The notes: a model not told the origin generated them from the sequence alone. Counted from the first letter of the stretch, positions 49,521-59,405 are shown. The stretch is DNA of 64,000 bases from a virus (IMGVR_UViG_3300036985_005342:1-64000), one strand, 5' to 3'. Numbers and translations are program-made.

Positions 49521-51808
49521 TCTTTTCTTTGTTGTTGTTTCCGCATTTCAGCCTGCTTCTCGATCCGCTTGTCGTCAAGCTTCAAACGCGCTGACTCGTT
49601 AATCTCACGAACGTATTGGCCACGTTGGGCGAGAGCCTGACGTGAAGCGGCATTCTTGTTCAGCCTGTCCATATTCTCAGCCTTGAGACCAAGTTCAACG
49701 GAACGCTGTCGGAGAGTTTCAAGCTTTAACGTGTAATCTGCCTGCTCCTTTGCACTCATCCCCATCCCTTCGTCGGGCGTAGCCTCGTCGATTTCTTGGA
49801 CGATAGTCTGTGCCGACTCGGAGATCATCTGATAATCTTGAAGGAAAAGCTTTGCCTCCCCCGCCGTGACAGGGTCGCCCATAAGTGTCTGGAGGTGTTG
49901 GCCGGTGTGTTCGACAAGGCCAGCAAAAGAAATGACATCGAGCTTGTCCCAAGGGCGAACGCTGTGAGCGGCCACATGGGCTTGCATGTCGAGAAGGTGA
50001 ATCGGGATGTGGTCCTGATGGATGTCGTCTTGTGAGACTGGGAGTATCTGACCGAGCGCGGCACGACGGCGGATCGTGTCGTATTCATTCTCGGCGGTGA
50101 TCTTCTGGGTGTTGATGATAGCCTTTGGAACCTTGACCAAGCTTTCAGCAAGGTCGGGGTCCTGAGTGCGAAGAAGGAGGGCCTGCTGGATCGCCAGCGG
50201 TCGAGCGATGGGTTCAAGGGCCATGCGGTTCGCCATGATCCAGTCGGCTGTCTCAAGCTGCTGCTGGCGATCACCGTTGCCGATGGTCCGCTTGACACGG
50301 ATGCGGAGCCAAGTGAATTTTCCGTATTTCCTCTCGGCGAGCTTCTTGTAATCAATCCCGGAGGCTTCAAGCTTTTCGCGCACGCGCATTGTCTCACGGT
50401 GTCCGGCAGTCCCCGGCTTGGTATCACCGGCGAGAAGCCGCCACACGACGGTCTCAAGAATGGATTCCATGTGGTTGTAGGCTTCGGAGACACGGTTGGT
50501 CTGAAGCATGACCGAGTTTTTCTGGCGTTCGACTGCCTGCTGGCGAAGCTCGCCGCCGCGACCTGAGTTCGCCGTGTCCGACGTGGCCAGACCGGCAGCG
50601 TTCTGCGAAAGCAGCGAGAAGGGGGTCATCAGGCTCGCGGAATTGTTCCTGATCTGCATTTCCTCGATACCTTGCGGGACGAAAGCGTCGGACACCGAGT
50701 TCCACTTCAGGACCTCCTCTGGGTCGGCCCCGTCGGTGAGTTTCCACTTGGGCTTGGCGCGTGCCTTGTCACCTTCGATGATGAGGTTGAGCAACTCCTC
50801 CATCTCCGCGCCCGAGGCGTAGCTCATCTCAGCCACACCACGAAGGGTGTCGGTCGTCTTGACTCCGCCAATTTCGGAATCGACCGTGACCATGTGAAGC
50901 CAATCGGAAGCGTTCTCATACGCCTTGTCAAAATAGGCTATGATGCAGTGGGCAGAAGCATCCTCGGATTTTGACTTCAGCTCAATGCCCTCAATGTTGT
51001 CAATGAAGAGAGTGGCCGACACATACTGGTCGCTGCTTCTTTCCTTGGTTTTTATTTCGTAATACCAGCACGCGGAAATCGTAATCTGCCTGTCAAACAA
51101 ATCGTTTTGGCGGACAGACTGGGCAATCGCAAAATCGTTTGAACTCTTCTTACTGTTTTCGCCGATTTGCTCTTCGATTGCCTCAATGAGCCTGTCGATG
51201 TTATCGACGGCGATGTGCTTGCCCTTTTCACCGCCTACGGCTTCACGGAGATTCTTGAGATCCATGACCCCAAGTTCAACCGATTGGAAAGCGTAGGGGA
51301 TCTCTTCAGCGTCCAAAGACGTATTCCGTGGGAAATACATATCTGGCGATGGGGTGGGAAGCCAGCCGTATTTCTGTGGAAAAACCACAGGACATCCCCC
51401 GGCAATGACAATCTCCCCGGCGACCTTGCGCCAAAGGTTTGCAAAACGGCCTTTGTGGTGGATGGCGTTCTCGTTGATTGCTTGGCTGATCCGTTGACTG
51501 GTGACAAAGTCCTGCTCCGGGTTGTCGGTGTCCACGATGACCTCAAGGAGCGAGTTCGTGACCGTCACCATTGAAGTGAGCTGGGTCTCGTTCTGGAGCA
51601 TGTCCCGGTGCGTGAGACCGTGGTTGACGATCTCGGTCCGGTTGAGTTGCTTGGCCTCCTCTTCGGAGAGCGTGTTCATCATGTTTGTGAACTTGCGAAC
51701 AATCCCCAACCGGTCACGCCTGTCCCTGATATTTTCCCAAGCATCCTCACGAGCCTGTGCAAGTTCGGTGGCGTTTTCAAAATACTCGGAGTCAAATTTC
51801 ATGTCCAT
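49517..51808 (-). CDS. portal protein
   Basis: 763 residues, longer than T7 gp8. It lies directly before the scaffold and after the terminase block. The N-terminal part (about 1-180) and a beta-rich domain (about 250-330) precede a long helical C-terminal region (about 390-763) ending in a charged QKQAEMRKQQQRKE-type tail, typical of a portal crown. No portal motif is diagnostic; gene order and length make this the best assignment. Confidence 0.75.
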   Translation of the reverse strand: MDMKFDSEYFENATELAQAREDAWENIRDRRDRLGIVRKFTNMMNTLSEEEAKQLNRTEIVNHGLTHRDMLQNETQLTSMVTVTNSLLEVIVDTDNPEQDFVTSQRISQAINENAIHHKGRFANLWRKVAGEIVIAGGCPVVFPQKYGWLPTPSPDMYFPRNTSLDAEEIPYAFQSVELGVMDLKNLREAVGGEKGKHIAVDNIDRLIEAIEEQIGENSKKSSNDFAIAQSVRQNDLFDRQITISACWYYEIKTKERSSDQYVSATLFIDNIEGIELKSKSEDASAHCIIAYFDKAYENASDWLHMVTVDSEIGGVKTTDTLRGVAEMSYASGAEMEELLNLIIEGDKARAKPKWKLTDGADPEEVLKWNSVSDAFVPQGIEEMQIRNNSASLMTPFSLLSQNAAGLATSDTANSGRGGELRQQAVERQKNSVMLQTNRVSEAYNHMESILETVVWRLLAGDTKPGTAGHRETMRVREKLEASGIDYKKLAERKYGKFTWLRIRVKRTIGNGDRQQQLETADWIMANRMALEPIARPLAIQQALLLRTQDPDLAESLVKVPKAIINTQKITAENEYDTIRRRAALGQILPVSQDDIHQDHIPIHLLDMQAHVAAHSVRPWDKLDVISFAGLVEHTGQHLQTLMGDPVTAGEAKLFLQDYQMISESAQTIVQEIDEATPDEGMGMSAKEQADYTLKLETLRQRSVELGLKAENMDRLNKNAASRQALAQRGQYVREINESARLKLDDKRIEKQAEMRKQQQRKE

Positions 51809-52536
51809 AGGTTCTTAGCGGCGTATTGGTCAAAATTTCCATCAAACAGTCCGAGATCGTTTATGGTCGCCCACAACCACTGCCTTGCGGCTTCGACGGT
51901 GTAGGTCGGTATGTCGGATAAGTTTTCAAGGTTTAGGATGATCTTTTGGAAGTCGGAAGAGGTCCCCGAAAACGGGGATTTCTCGGGACTATAAAGGTCC
52001 TTGACAACTTCCGCAAGCATAATGAATCGACCGTAACTGAACCGGCTAGGAGCAACGCAAAGGTAGAGTTCAAGCAAGGACCACAATGAGCGTTGGGTCG
52101 CTGTGTCGAAGGGTCGTGTCTTGGTGTGAGGGTCGGATGACTTCTGGTATTTGATCGGAATGGCGACGGACATAAGCGTGAAAAGGTCAATCCTGCGGTA
52201 TTTCTTCGGCACCCGCTGGAGCCATTGAATGTTCAGGTTGAGCCACAGGTCGGCGCGGGTGTAGTCGATGAGGTTAAGGTCAAAGTTCCGTGCGACATTC
52301 TGGTAAACGATCTCGGCTGTCGCCCCCTCGAAATGCGTCTGGATTGAATTAACGAAGAAGTCCACACCCCATCCACCGAAAGGGCTGTGTGGTTTCTTGG
52401 CAATGGGTTGGGAGAGATCAACGATCTTGCCGAACCTGTCGCTAATAGGCTGGGCTTCAGGTTCCAACTGGTAGTTCAGCCCCGAGTGCCCCATCGAGAT
52501 AGGGGCTTTGATTTTGTTGCATGTTTGGCAGCTCAT
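51799..52536 (-). CDS. hypothetical protein between terminase and portal
   Basis: 245 residues, soluble, helical. Starts MSCQTCNKIKAP (CxxC), like the MSCNCNQ start of another late gene. Sequence has no catalytic motif. It could be a portal-associated or packaging-accessory protein, by context. Confidence 0.5.
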   Translation of the reverse strand: MSCQTCNKIKAPISMGHSGLNYQLEPEAQPISDRFGKIVDLSQPIAKKPHSPFGGWGVDFFVNSIQTHFEGATAEIVYQNVARNFDLNLIDYTRADLWLNLNIQWLQRVPKKYRRIDLFTLMSVAIPIKYQKSSDPHTKTRPFDTATQRSLWSLLELYLCVAPSRFSYGRFIMLAEVVKDLYSPEKSPFSGTSSDFQKIILNLENLSDIPTYTVEAARQWLWATINDLGLFDGNFDQYAAKNLWT

Positions 52537-54536
52537 ATTTTCTTGATGATACGGCTTTTACCCAGACCTTTCTTTTCAAGCAAGCTCCAAAGTGACTCGC
52601 TGCGCTTTCCGTTCGTTACAGTTTTTGCTCGGAATCCGACACGTTGAAGTAACCCTGAGATCCCCATTAGAACGTCTCGATCATCTGGCGATACTTGCTG
52701 CCAGCGAGCCTTGTATTCCTTCTTGCCTTCGGAGACGTATTTCTTGTTGACAGTCTCATAAAGCGTCCGGCTGAGTTGAATGACAGCAGTTTCAATGTTG
52801 CTGCCACCACGAACCTGCTTAGTTAGAAATAGGTCACTCGCGAGGAAAGCAAGTTCCGTGCATCGGTTTTTACAACAATCCTCGCTGTTCTTTTTGATGT
52901 TCTGGAGAAAGACACCTTCTGGGGCTTGATTGTAATCGAAAGCGTGGATGGAGTAGCCGAGCATCCGAGTCATCGACGAGACAATATCCGGCCTCATCGA
53001 GAAGTCATACCCGAAGTGAGAAGGTTTGATTCCGTGCGCGAGATTTAGTTCAGCGCACTGGATAGCAATCTGATCCTCGTAGGAAACCATTCCTCCGATA
53101 GTGAAGCCAGAGGTCTCGACCCTTGCCGCACGCATTCTACCGAACCAGTAGTCGTTGTAGGTGGCATCCTTGACCAACTTGAGGGTCTTGAAGAAGTCCT
53201 TGAAAAGAACGACTTCCTGTGTTTCGTCATTGCCGTTGGCATCAGTGACCTTGGCGATCCCGTATTGCGCGTAGCCCCACTTCGACTTGTCGCGTCCTCC
53301 GAAAGCAGGGTCGCAAAAGGAAACTGCACCGTCGATGCGGATCATGGTAAAGTATGGGTCCTTGTAGCGGGAGGACGAGAGCTTGGCCTTCGAGAGGACT
53401 GAGTTCATGTCGTCGCCCCGCGCCGGGAACGAACGCACCTGAGAATAGTAGTCCGGCGACTGCTCGCCGTAATCATCGAGCATCTGCTGGAGGTTTGACT
53501 GCTTGAAGAGCTTGGGGTAGAGGGTCTTGCCCGAGAGAATGTTCGGCGACTTGTGGCCATCGAAGCGAAGCGTGATCGAAGAGGCTTCGCTGTGCCACCA
53601 AGCATGTTCTTCGATGTCGAGATCATCGAAGGAAGCGGGACCCCCGTAAGTTGGTTTCGGACTGGTGAGCCTACCGCCCATGTCATCCTCGTTTTTGAAG
53701 TTCTGGGATGTGATGGCGAAGAACGCATCCTGCTGCGAGATGTTTGCCAGTGTGGTCAGGAAGGCCATGTTCTCGATCTCGTTGACCTCATCGACCACAA
53801 TAAGCATCACGCCACGGTCGGTGTCCTTACCCCGAGTTTTTGATCCCTTGTATTTTCCAACATGCTTGGTGTTCCGCAGCTCGATCCTCGCGGCTTTCGG
53901 AATGTTGGGCATGAACTCAAGGCAGCGGTTGGCGTATTTTCGACCGTAAGGAAACAGCACGGAGGCATCTCCGAATCCTTGTCCGGTCGTGTTCGGGTGG
54001 GCTTCGCAGAGTTGATCCCACAGCTCTTCAATGTCGCCCCACACGGTCGAATCGGAAGCGGAGTCGAAGGGGTTGGCGACATAGACAACCGTGTATTCTG
54101 GGTCAATATACATCAGGGCAAAGGCGATGCGGCAACCGGAAGCGGATTTGCCTGAGTTTGCGCTACCGATGAGATTGAGTATTTTTTTGTTGGCTCCTCC
54201 AATACCCCGACAAAAAAACATCACAGCATCCGCAAGGGACGGTGTGATGTCTGTTTCTGGAAACAGTAATTTTATCAGTGTGAGAAAGTGCTGGTAATAC
54301 GGTTTGCCATGCTTTGAAAGACCGCCCCAGTTTGGACGCTTGGCCTCGAAAAGGATTTCACGCTCGATCTCCCACGGTTTCTTGTCCGGTTGAAGGACCC
54401 AGTATTTGCGGGGGCTGTTGCCGATCAGGGTGGAACTGATGCGGTCAGCCGTCAGGTTTTGGTCCGACCAGTCGAGCCGGTCGTGATTGAGAACGATCCC
54501 CTCGAAGGGATCTTTCCTGACTTCCTCTTCGATCAT
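52533..54536 (-). CDS. large terminase subunit
   Basis: 667 residues from ATG 54536. Walker A LIGSANSGKSAS (about 119-130), Walker B GVMLIVVDEVNEI (about 250-262), and a coupling-type FFAITSQNF (about 277-285). A C-terminal nuclease domain begins with GAVSFCDPAFGGRDKSKWG (about 398-416), supplying the first catalytic Asp. Packages DNA into the prohead through the portal. Near-complete motif set. Confidence 0.93.
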   Translation of the reverse strand: MIEEEVRKDPFEGIVLNHDRLDWSDQNLTADRISSTLIGNSPRKYWVLQPDKKPWEIEREILFEAKRPNWGGLSKHGKPYYQHFLTLIKLLFPETDITPSLADAVMFFCRGIGGANKKILNLIGSANSGKSASGCRIAFALMYIDPEYTVVYVANPFDSASDSTVWGDIEELWDQLCEAHPNTTGQGFGDASVLFPYGRKYANRCLEFMPNIPKAARIELRNTKHVGKYKGSKTRGKDTDRGVMLIVVDEVNEIENMAFLTTLANISQQDAFFAITSQNFKNEDDMGGRLTSPKPTYGGPASFDDLDIEEHAWWHSEASSITLRFDGHKSPNILSGKTLYPKLFKQSNLQQMLDDYGEQSPDYYSQVRSFPARGDDMNSVLSKAKLSSSRYKDPYFTMIRIDGAVSFCDPAFGGRDKSKWGYAQYGIAKVTDANGNDETQEVVLFKDFFKTLKLVKDATYNDYWFGRMRAARVETSGFTIGGMVSYEDQIAIQCAELNLAHGIKPSHFGYDFSMRPDIVSSMTRMLGYSIHAFDYNQAPEGVFLQNIKKNSEDCCKNRCTELAFLASDLFLTKQVRGGSNIETAVIQLSRTLYETVNKKYVSEGKKEYKARWQQVSPDDRDVLMGISGLLQRVGFRAKTVTNGKRSESLWSLLEKKGLGKSRIIKKI

Positions 54537-55000
54537 CAAGCCTTGGCCAGCTCGGCGAGCTGCTTCAGTTTGGCGACGGGGACCCCGAGATGCTCGGCGG
54601 TATCAGGCAGCTTGTTGAGCTGGTAGAGGTCGATGGTCGTGATCTCACCGCGAAGGAGGATGTTGACCAGCTCCTTTGGCTCCTTGACCACAAGGGTAGT
54701 CTTGCCGGGTTTCTCCTTGGAGATTTCCAGCTCGGTGACGAGGCCGGTGATTGCGTCCTTGAGGAAGAAGCGTTGTTCGATCACGGGGTCGGGTTCCGGC
54801 TCAGGAGCCTTGGCGGCAGCGGGCTTTTTCTTCTTCGGTCCGAAGTCATCCGGGTAGGTCGTCTTCAGTGCCGCGATGTAACCTGTCATTACGCTCTCGT
54901 CCTCGGTGGCGAGGAAAGCGAGAATGTCGTCAGCTTCAGTGGAGCCGCCATTGAGGAAGTAATCCCGGAGGTCGGCTAGTTTATTTTTGTTGATGTCCAT
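54536..55000 (-). CDS. hypothetical protein, small-terminase candidate
   Basis: 154 residues. A helical N-terminal part, a basic proline-rich linker (KKKKPAAAKAPEPEPDP) and a C-terminal domain. Immediately upstream of TerL with a 1-bp overlap, the usual place for a small terminase or packaging accessory. No HTH is obvious. Confidence 0.45.
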   Translation of the reverse strand: MDINKNKLADLRDYFLNGGSTEADDILAFLATEDESVMTGYIAALKTTYPDDFGPKKKKPAAAKAPEPEPDPVIEQRFFLKDAITGLVTELEISKEKPGKTTLVVKEPKELVNILLRGEITTIDLYQLNKLPDTAEHLGVPVAKLKQLAELAKA

Positions 55001-55054
55001 GTTATTTCTATTGTTGAGAGTGTGACCCCGGCTCGCCTACAATTTAGAGGTGAA

Positions 55055-55105
55055 CAAAAAACCCCGCAAGGTTTCGCCCTTGCGATTAACTCAGCGCACC
55101 GGGGT
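55055..55105 (-). terminator. Intrinsic terminator on minus strand
   Basis: Minus-strand stem CCCC...GGGG enclosing a GCAAGG/CCTTGC hairpin, followed by a T-rich tail (complement of the A-run at 55056-55061). It ends the phosphoesterase transcript before the packaging genes. Confidence 0.7.
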
Positions 55106-55136
55106 CGCGTGAGGGTTTCATGGGGGTATGAGTTTG

Positions 55137-56147
55137 TCAATGTTTCATGCGGCTGTGCATCGAACCCACAAGCGACCGACCTTCCCAGATCGGAATGTTG
55201 AGATGGAGGAACTCGCCCGAGGATGCGACAAACTGCACACCATAGCCGTGACTCCAACCCGTCGGATTTGAGTGTCTCCACAGTGGTTGGCGCAGGCAAA
55301 GGCATCCGGGGTTGAAAGCCTTGACGAGGCCGACACCGGGAAGCACGAGCGAAGAGGTGTCCTCTTGGTGGGTGTGGGCATAGACGACATTGCCGCCGGT
55401 CCGCCCCACGGCGGACGAAGCCGCGTTCTTGCCGCTGCCAAGTTCATGCACGAAGAAAACCTTTCCGAGCTTGAGCCAACCCGGCGGAAGTGTGGGACAA
55501 GTCTTTTCGCCGCGTCGATAAAATTTAATCCCCCGTTCTTCAAGACGCATCAGCTTGTCGGGCGCGAGCATGGAGCGAAGGAACTCGGCATCGCGGTTGT
55601 GGCGCATGGTCTGGTCCACAACCCAACGCTCGACGCGGTCTTCGTGGTTGCCTTCGAGGTAATGGATCTCGGCGCGGGGGGCGGCTTCCATCACGCGGTC
55701 GAGGAACCAGTTTCCGCAGGCGATGTCATCCTGCCAAGAATACTCGGTCTGGGCCACATACCCGAGAGTGTGGTGAGCCGCGAGGAAACCCCCGCACTCA
55801 ACAATGTCACCGAGGAGGACAATCTCATCAGGGTCCCACTTTTTCAAGTCTGTTAGAAACGCTTCAACGGCATCACGATCCATACCGCTACCGTGAACAT
55901 CGCAGCAGATCACGCGAACGAGATCCTTGGATTTCCCCTTTCGTGGCTTGCTTGGAATCGGCTCTGGGTATTTTGCCTTGTGGAGATTGTCGAACTCGAC
56001 GAGAAGCTCGTCGCGGTCCTTGGTGACGGCGTTGAGTTCGCGCTTGATTTTCGCGAGAGCCGTTCTGGCGCGTGTTACTTCTGAGACTGCTTCGTCGCTT
56101 GAGACGCGCATCTTGCTAAGATCATGTCCGTTGGTGGGTTCATTCAT
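55137..56147 (-). CDS. metallophosphoesterase
   Basis: 336 residues. Calcineurin-like motif order: CDVHG (DxH, about 79-83), LLGDIVECG (GDxxxE, about 103-111), YLEGNHEDR (GNHE, about 159-167), VHEL (about 233-236) and YAHTHQED (about 255-262). Two-metal hydrolase with unknown substrate. It overlaps the HTH gene upstream by 4 bp (56144-56147), a pairing seen in other phages. A coiled coil (about 15-60) precedes the domain. Confidence 0.88.
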   Translation of the reverse strand: MNEPTNGHDLSKMRVSSDEAVSEVTRARTALAKIKRELNAVTKDRDELLVEFDNLHKAKYPEPIPSKPRKGKSKDLVRVICCDVHGSGMDRDAVEAFLTDLKKWDPDEIVLLGDIVECGGFLAAHHTLGYVAQTEYSWQDDIACGNWFLDRVMEAAPRAEIHYLEGNHEDRVERWVVDQTMRHNRDAEFLRSMLAPDKLMRLEERGIKFYRRGEKTCPTLPPGWLKLGKVFFVHELGSGKNAASSAVGRTGGNVVYAHTHQEDTSSLVLPGVGLVKAFNPGCLCLRQPLWRHSNPTGWSHGYGVQFVASSGEFLHLNIPIWEGRSLVGSMHSRMKH

Positions 56148-56572
56148 AATGCGTATTTTTCTGCTGTTTCGGGATTCATAATTAAAGCGACCCAGTCATC
56201 CTCACTGACTTCAACGTATTTGAGGCAACCCATTTCGCGAGCGTGTTTACGGATGGTCTCTTCGCTCATCCCCCACTCCTGCGATAATTTCTTGGGGTCA
56301 AAACCGCGACCATTCGCAAGACGCTTGATGTATTTAGTGGCACTCTCAGCAGGACGGCGAGGAAGCACACGCTTACCTTGAAGGTTGTATGATCCGCCAG
56401 TGGGCTGAACAGTCGCCGGTGTAGGCGTTGGGACCTCGCCGGTGACAAGCGCGTCCCTGACTACCTGAACGTCAGCGGCGTTTACCTTGTTCATATTCCG
56501 GCTAATGGCCCAGTTGCTTTTCTCAGGGTAGCGTTGCAGTGCCTCTGCTATCTTTTGTTGCTTTGTTGTCAT
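56144..56572 (-). CDS. HTH DNA-binding protein, packaging-associated
   Basis: 142 residues. Two helix-turn-helix-like regions: KSNWAISRNMNKV (about 18-30) and KKLSQEWGMSEETIRKHAREMG (about 95-116). The phosphoesterase gene follows with a 4-bp overlap. Could be a small terminase or a regulator. The pairing with a phosphoesterase is the strongest context. Confidence 0.65.
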   Translation of the reverse strand: MTTKQQKIAEALQRYPEKSNWAISRNMNKVNAADVQVVRDALVTGEVPTPTPATVQPTGGSYNLQGKRVLPRRPAESATKYIKRLANGRGFDPKKLSQEWGMSEETIRKHAREMGCLKYVEVSEDDWVALIMNPETAEKYAL

Positions 56573-57084
56573 GCTTTAATGAGTTTCTCTTGCCTGAAAC
56601 GGATACGGCTACGGATCTTGGAAACATGACGGAGTTTTCGGTAAACCCCGCCGCCCTCACGGCTTCCACTGGCATCGGTATTACCTTCGATAGTGGCGAT
56701 GTTTCCCGAGCTATCGGGAGACGACATGGCAAAGCCAATGTGTGAGAAGGTGAAGACCACAATGTCGCCGGGGAGAATGTCGTCGGCGTGGGGCTTGCGC
56801 GTCCATGTAGTCGCGTCCTGAGCCAGAGACCAATTTTCCATGTCGTAGGCACCGGCGGTCTTCGGGCGTTTGAAGGATTTGGTTTCCTTGGCACCGCAGG
56901 ACTTCAAAGCTTCGCGAACGACCCAGCACACGAAAGCTGCACACCAAGGCCAACCTTTTTTTGGGGTGAGCCAAGTTGCGGCTTTATACTCGTTCACACG
57001 GGGGCCACAGTTGCTCCCGTTGACTTCCTCAATTCCCACCTCGCCATTGGCTATGCGGATGATTTCTCTTACGAGATCCGTCAT
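56569..57084 (-). CDS. CHAP-domain endolysin
   Basis: 171 residues. GWPWCAAFVCWVVREAL (residues about 44-60), with catalytic Cys near 48, is the CHAP signature. LPGDIVVFTFSHIGFAM (about 104-120) supplies the His, and TIEGNTD the polar residue. It cuts peptidoglycan peptide bonds or amides. No signal peptide, so it depends on holin-like proteins, and the next gene encodes a two-span membrane protein. ATGA overlap with the HTH gene (56569-56572). Confidence 0.9.
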   Translation of the reverse strand: MTDLVREIIRIANGEVGIEEVNGSNCGPRVNEYKAATWLTPKKGWPWCAAFVCWVVREALKSCGAKETKSFKRPKTAGAYDMENWSLAQDATTWTRKPHADDILPGDIVVFTFSHIGFAMSSPDSSGNIATIEGNTDASGSREGGGVYRKLRHVSKIRSRIRFRQEKLIKA

Positions 57085-57087
57085 AAA

Positions 57088-57516
57088 TTATTTGGTTGCG
57101 TCAATCTCACGAGCGAGCGGGCCGCTAACTTGACCGACTCCGATTAGCTTGCCCTGATCGTCATAGACTGGGATGCGGACGGACGCACGAGGCGGTTTGC
57201 CCGGCTCAAAAACAAGACCGCCCTTGGCTCCGGTTTCGGGGTCGAGGTAGCTGATCTGGCCAACGAGCGGATACTCGGAATCCGCGCACGACGGCAGGAA
57301 TAGAATCGCGGCGGCAAGGGGGATGACAAGTATGCCAATGCGCTTGGCAAGTTCAGGCGCGTATTTGACAACCGCCCATGTGGCTGTTCCAATAGCGAGT
57401 AAGGCAATAGCGTTAGCTGCGTCTTCGGCCCCCTCGACAGGTAGCTTGGCTCGCTCGATGAGCAAGAGGACAGCAGTGACAATCAAATGGCGGATGTAGC
57501 TGGATATAGCAGTCAT
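57088..57516 (-). CDS. holin/spanin-like membrane protein
   Basis: 142 residues. Two hydrophobic spans (about 35-53 and 60-78), the second followed by LFLPSCADSEYPL, a lipobox-like motif. The C-terminal half is polar, with QISYLDPETG. Context next to the CHAP endolysin supports holin or an outer lysis component. The precise role is uncertain. Confidence 0.65.
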   Translation of the reverse strand: MTAISSYIRHLIVTAVLLLIERAKLPVEGAEDAANAIALLAIGTATWAVVKYAPELAKRIGILVIPLAAAILFLPSCADSEYPLVGQISYLDPETGAKGGLVFEPGKPPRASVRIPVYDDQGKLIGVGQVSGPLAREIDATK

Positions 57517-57549
57517 AGTTTTTGTTGGTTGGTAAGCAGTGCCTGACGC

Positions 57550-57578
57550 AGAAAAGCACCCTTTGACGAACGTGTCAA
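57550..57578 (-). promoter_or_regulatory. sigma70-like promoter of lysis cassette
   Basis: Minus strand TTGACA (57573-57578), 17-bp spacer and TTTTCT (57550-57555, 3 of 6). It lies between the tail-fibre gene end and the membrane-protein start at 57516, so it may drive the lysis genes. Confidence 0.55.
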
Positions 57579-57584
57579 GATAAT

Positions 57585-58730
57585 TTATGCAAGCGATACA
57601 GAAATGTTCAACGCATGAACTTTCAAGTCATCGGTCGAGGATGTGTTAGCGACAAAGATCTCGACGTAGTCGTTGGTGGCTAGGGATACGAGAGCTGTCA
57701 CGTTTACTTGATGGACTTCAGCAACGGTTTTGACTTCGCTCAGTGTCCGACTTTCGGAAATAACTGCCCCGTTTTTTGCAACAGCAAAAAGCGCAAGATC
57801 ACTCGCACCGCCGGAGTGGGATACCGTGGCGTGAACACTGAAAATCCTTGGGGTGATAATTCCGGTGTATTGGAGCCTGCCCAACGAGCCTGTGCCCCCT
57901 GTAAACTCATTGCTGGTGCCGGACACCGCTGTTGCAGGATTAACCACAACGAAGTTGTTCGTGCCGTCCGAGATGGTGCTAATCACGATGGTCTGCCCCG
58001 CGATGCTGAAATAGCTGGCGTAGCCTTTTGGCGTGGAGGAGCTTGTTCCTAAACCGAGGTTGGTGATGGTCGTCTCATGCTCGTTGAGGAGCGCAAGATA
58101 CGCCGGGGTAAACATGATGTTCCCTGCGAGTGTCCACGTCTCACCGTCATCAAAAAGGATGTCGGCAAGGTCGGCTGCGTCCGGGGTGTAAGGGACTGTC
58201 TCAACAACCCATGCCGGGGTGCCGTTTGGGTTCCACCAGTAGCGAGCGAAGGCCGGTCCGGCGACTGTGACGTAATCACCGACCGCAGGAACAGGGCTAA
58301 AAGAGAAAGCGTTGACCGCTGCGATGTTCGCAAAGTTGCCACGGAAAAACCCAGCGGCGGGGAGATTGTCCAACTTGGTTTTCAGCGTGTTGGTAAAATC
58401 ATTTGCGGAGAGAACTTTGGCACCGTCAACATCGACCTTGTTAGCGAGGTCGGCGACAAAGGCCAGCGAGGAGGCAGGGATTGAGCTGCGCTTGACCAGT
58501 TTGCCGGTGGTGCCGTTAAAGAGAACGAGTTCATCGTTGACCGGAGCGGTTCCGCCGAAGACCACAGCATCCGTGCCGTCAGGTGCCTCGACCCATTCGG
58601 TCGCGTAATCGGTGCCAGAAGATTTGACGAGGATCTGGCCCGCACTTCCCCCGGTAGGGATACCTTTTCCTGCGGGCCCCTTGTGGCGAATGATGACCCT
58701 GTTCGGGCCGGATGTGTATGACTCAGGCAT
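57585..58730 (-). CDS. tail fibre-like protein
   Basis: 381 residues. AGQILVKSSGTDYATEWVEAPD near the start (about 30-51) is typical of phage fibre/appendage N-termini. The rest is beta-strand-rich and repetitive in style, ending with a VTALVSLATNDYVEIFVANTS-type module. Virion-associated; receptor contact inferred. Confidence 0.75.
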   Translation of the reverse strand: MPESYTSGPNRVIIRHKGPAGKGIPTGGSAGQILVKSSGTDYATEWVEAPDGTDAVVFGGTAPVNDELVLFNGTTGKLVKRSSIPASSLAFVADLANKVDVDGAKVLSANDFTNTLKTKLDNLPAAGFFRGNFANIAAVNAFSFSPVPAVGDYVTVAGPAFARYWWNPNGTPAWVVETVPYTPDAADLADILFDDGETWTLAGNIMFTPAYLALLNEHETTITNLGLGTSSSTPKGYASYFSIAGQTIVISTISDGTNNFVVVNPATAVSGTSNEFTGGTGSLGRLQYTGIITPRIFSVHATVSHSGGASDLALFAVAKNGAVISESRTLSEVKTVAEVHQVNVTALVSLATNDYVEIFVANTSSTDDLKVHALNISVSLA

Positions 58731-58734
58731 GGCG

Positions 58735-59058
58735 TTAATTTTTGTCGTCGATTTTGTTTAAGACCGTGATGAGCTTATTGTTCTGTTCCTTCCAATCGTC
58801 TCGAATTTCTTTTTCGAGATCGTCCTTGGCTTTGATGAACGCCGCACGTTCGGCGGTAAACTCCCTGCGTTGTTCCTGCAATGATTTCCAAAGGGTAATG
58901 CACCCGTAGGAAAGTCCGCCGATCAGCCCCGCCGTCCCGCCGACCTGAAGCCAAGGTGCGTGAGCGGGCACGGTTTCAGCAAGCCACATGATTCCCGACG
59001 AAGCCGCCGCAAGCATGTATCCGAGGACAGGTTGGAGTGGGTCGATGTGAGGTGTCAT
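58735..59058 (-). CDS. small membrane protein, holin candidate
   Basis: 107 residues. A hydrophobic span (about 12-30, GYMLAAASSGIMWLAETV), a second weaker span (about 37-55) and a charged coiled-coil tail (about 60-107). Typical of small phage holins or membrane adaptors. ATGA overlap with the upstream gene. Function inferred. Confidence 0.6.
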   Translation of the reverse strand: MTPHIDPLQPVLGYMLAAASSGIMWLAETVPAHAPWLQVGGTAGLIGGLSYGCITLWKSLQEQRREFTAERAAFIKAKDDLEKEIRDDWKEQNNKLITVLNKIDDKN

Positions 59059-59402
59059 GGCAAAGTGGGGCGGTTGTTCACAGCGATTGGCTCGGTATCA
59101 AGAAGCGGTTCGTCGCTCTCGTCGAGGCTCCCGATTACGTCGATCTGATAGATACTGTTTTTCAGTGCCAAGGTCTGCTCGCGGGTCAGCGAAAGGGTGA
59201 GAACAGAGTCTTCGGTTGAAACGCTAACGTCAACAACGAGGGCATTTTCAAAAATGCCTGTGACCTTATTCTTGACCGCGTCCTTTTCTCGAATCTGAGA
59301 TTTGATTGTGTCGAAGATCGAGAGATCAGTCATGGGGCCGTCCTCATTATCGAGAACGGTAAAGTCTTGTTGCCAAGAACGGCCCCTGACGATTTCGAGC
59401 AT
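59055..59402 (-). CDS. baseplate/fibre accessory-like protein
   Basis: 115 residues, beta-strand-rich: LEIVRGRSWQQDFTVLD then SLTREQTLALKNSIYQIDVIG. Resembles short fibre- or baseplate-associated proteins such as BppU-like N-termini, but no firm match. It lies upstream of a fibre-like gene. Confidence 0.55.
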   Translation of the reverse strand: MLEIVRGRSWQQDFTVLDNEDGPMTDLSIFDTIKSQIREKDAVKNKVTGIFENALVVDVSVSTEDSVLTLSLTREQTLALKNSIYQIDVIGSLDESDEPLLDTEPIAVNNRPTLP

Positions 59403-59405
59403 GGC

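Noticed and set aside
55112-55140. A promoter TTGACA at 55135-55140 on the minus strand
   Set aside because: No acceptable -10 at 16-18 bp spacing.
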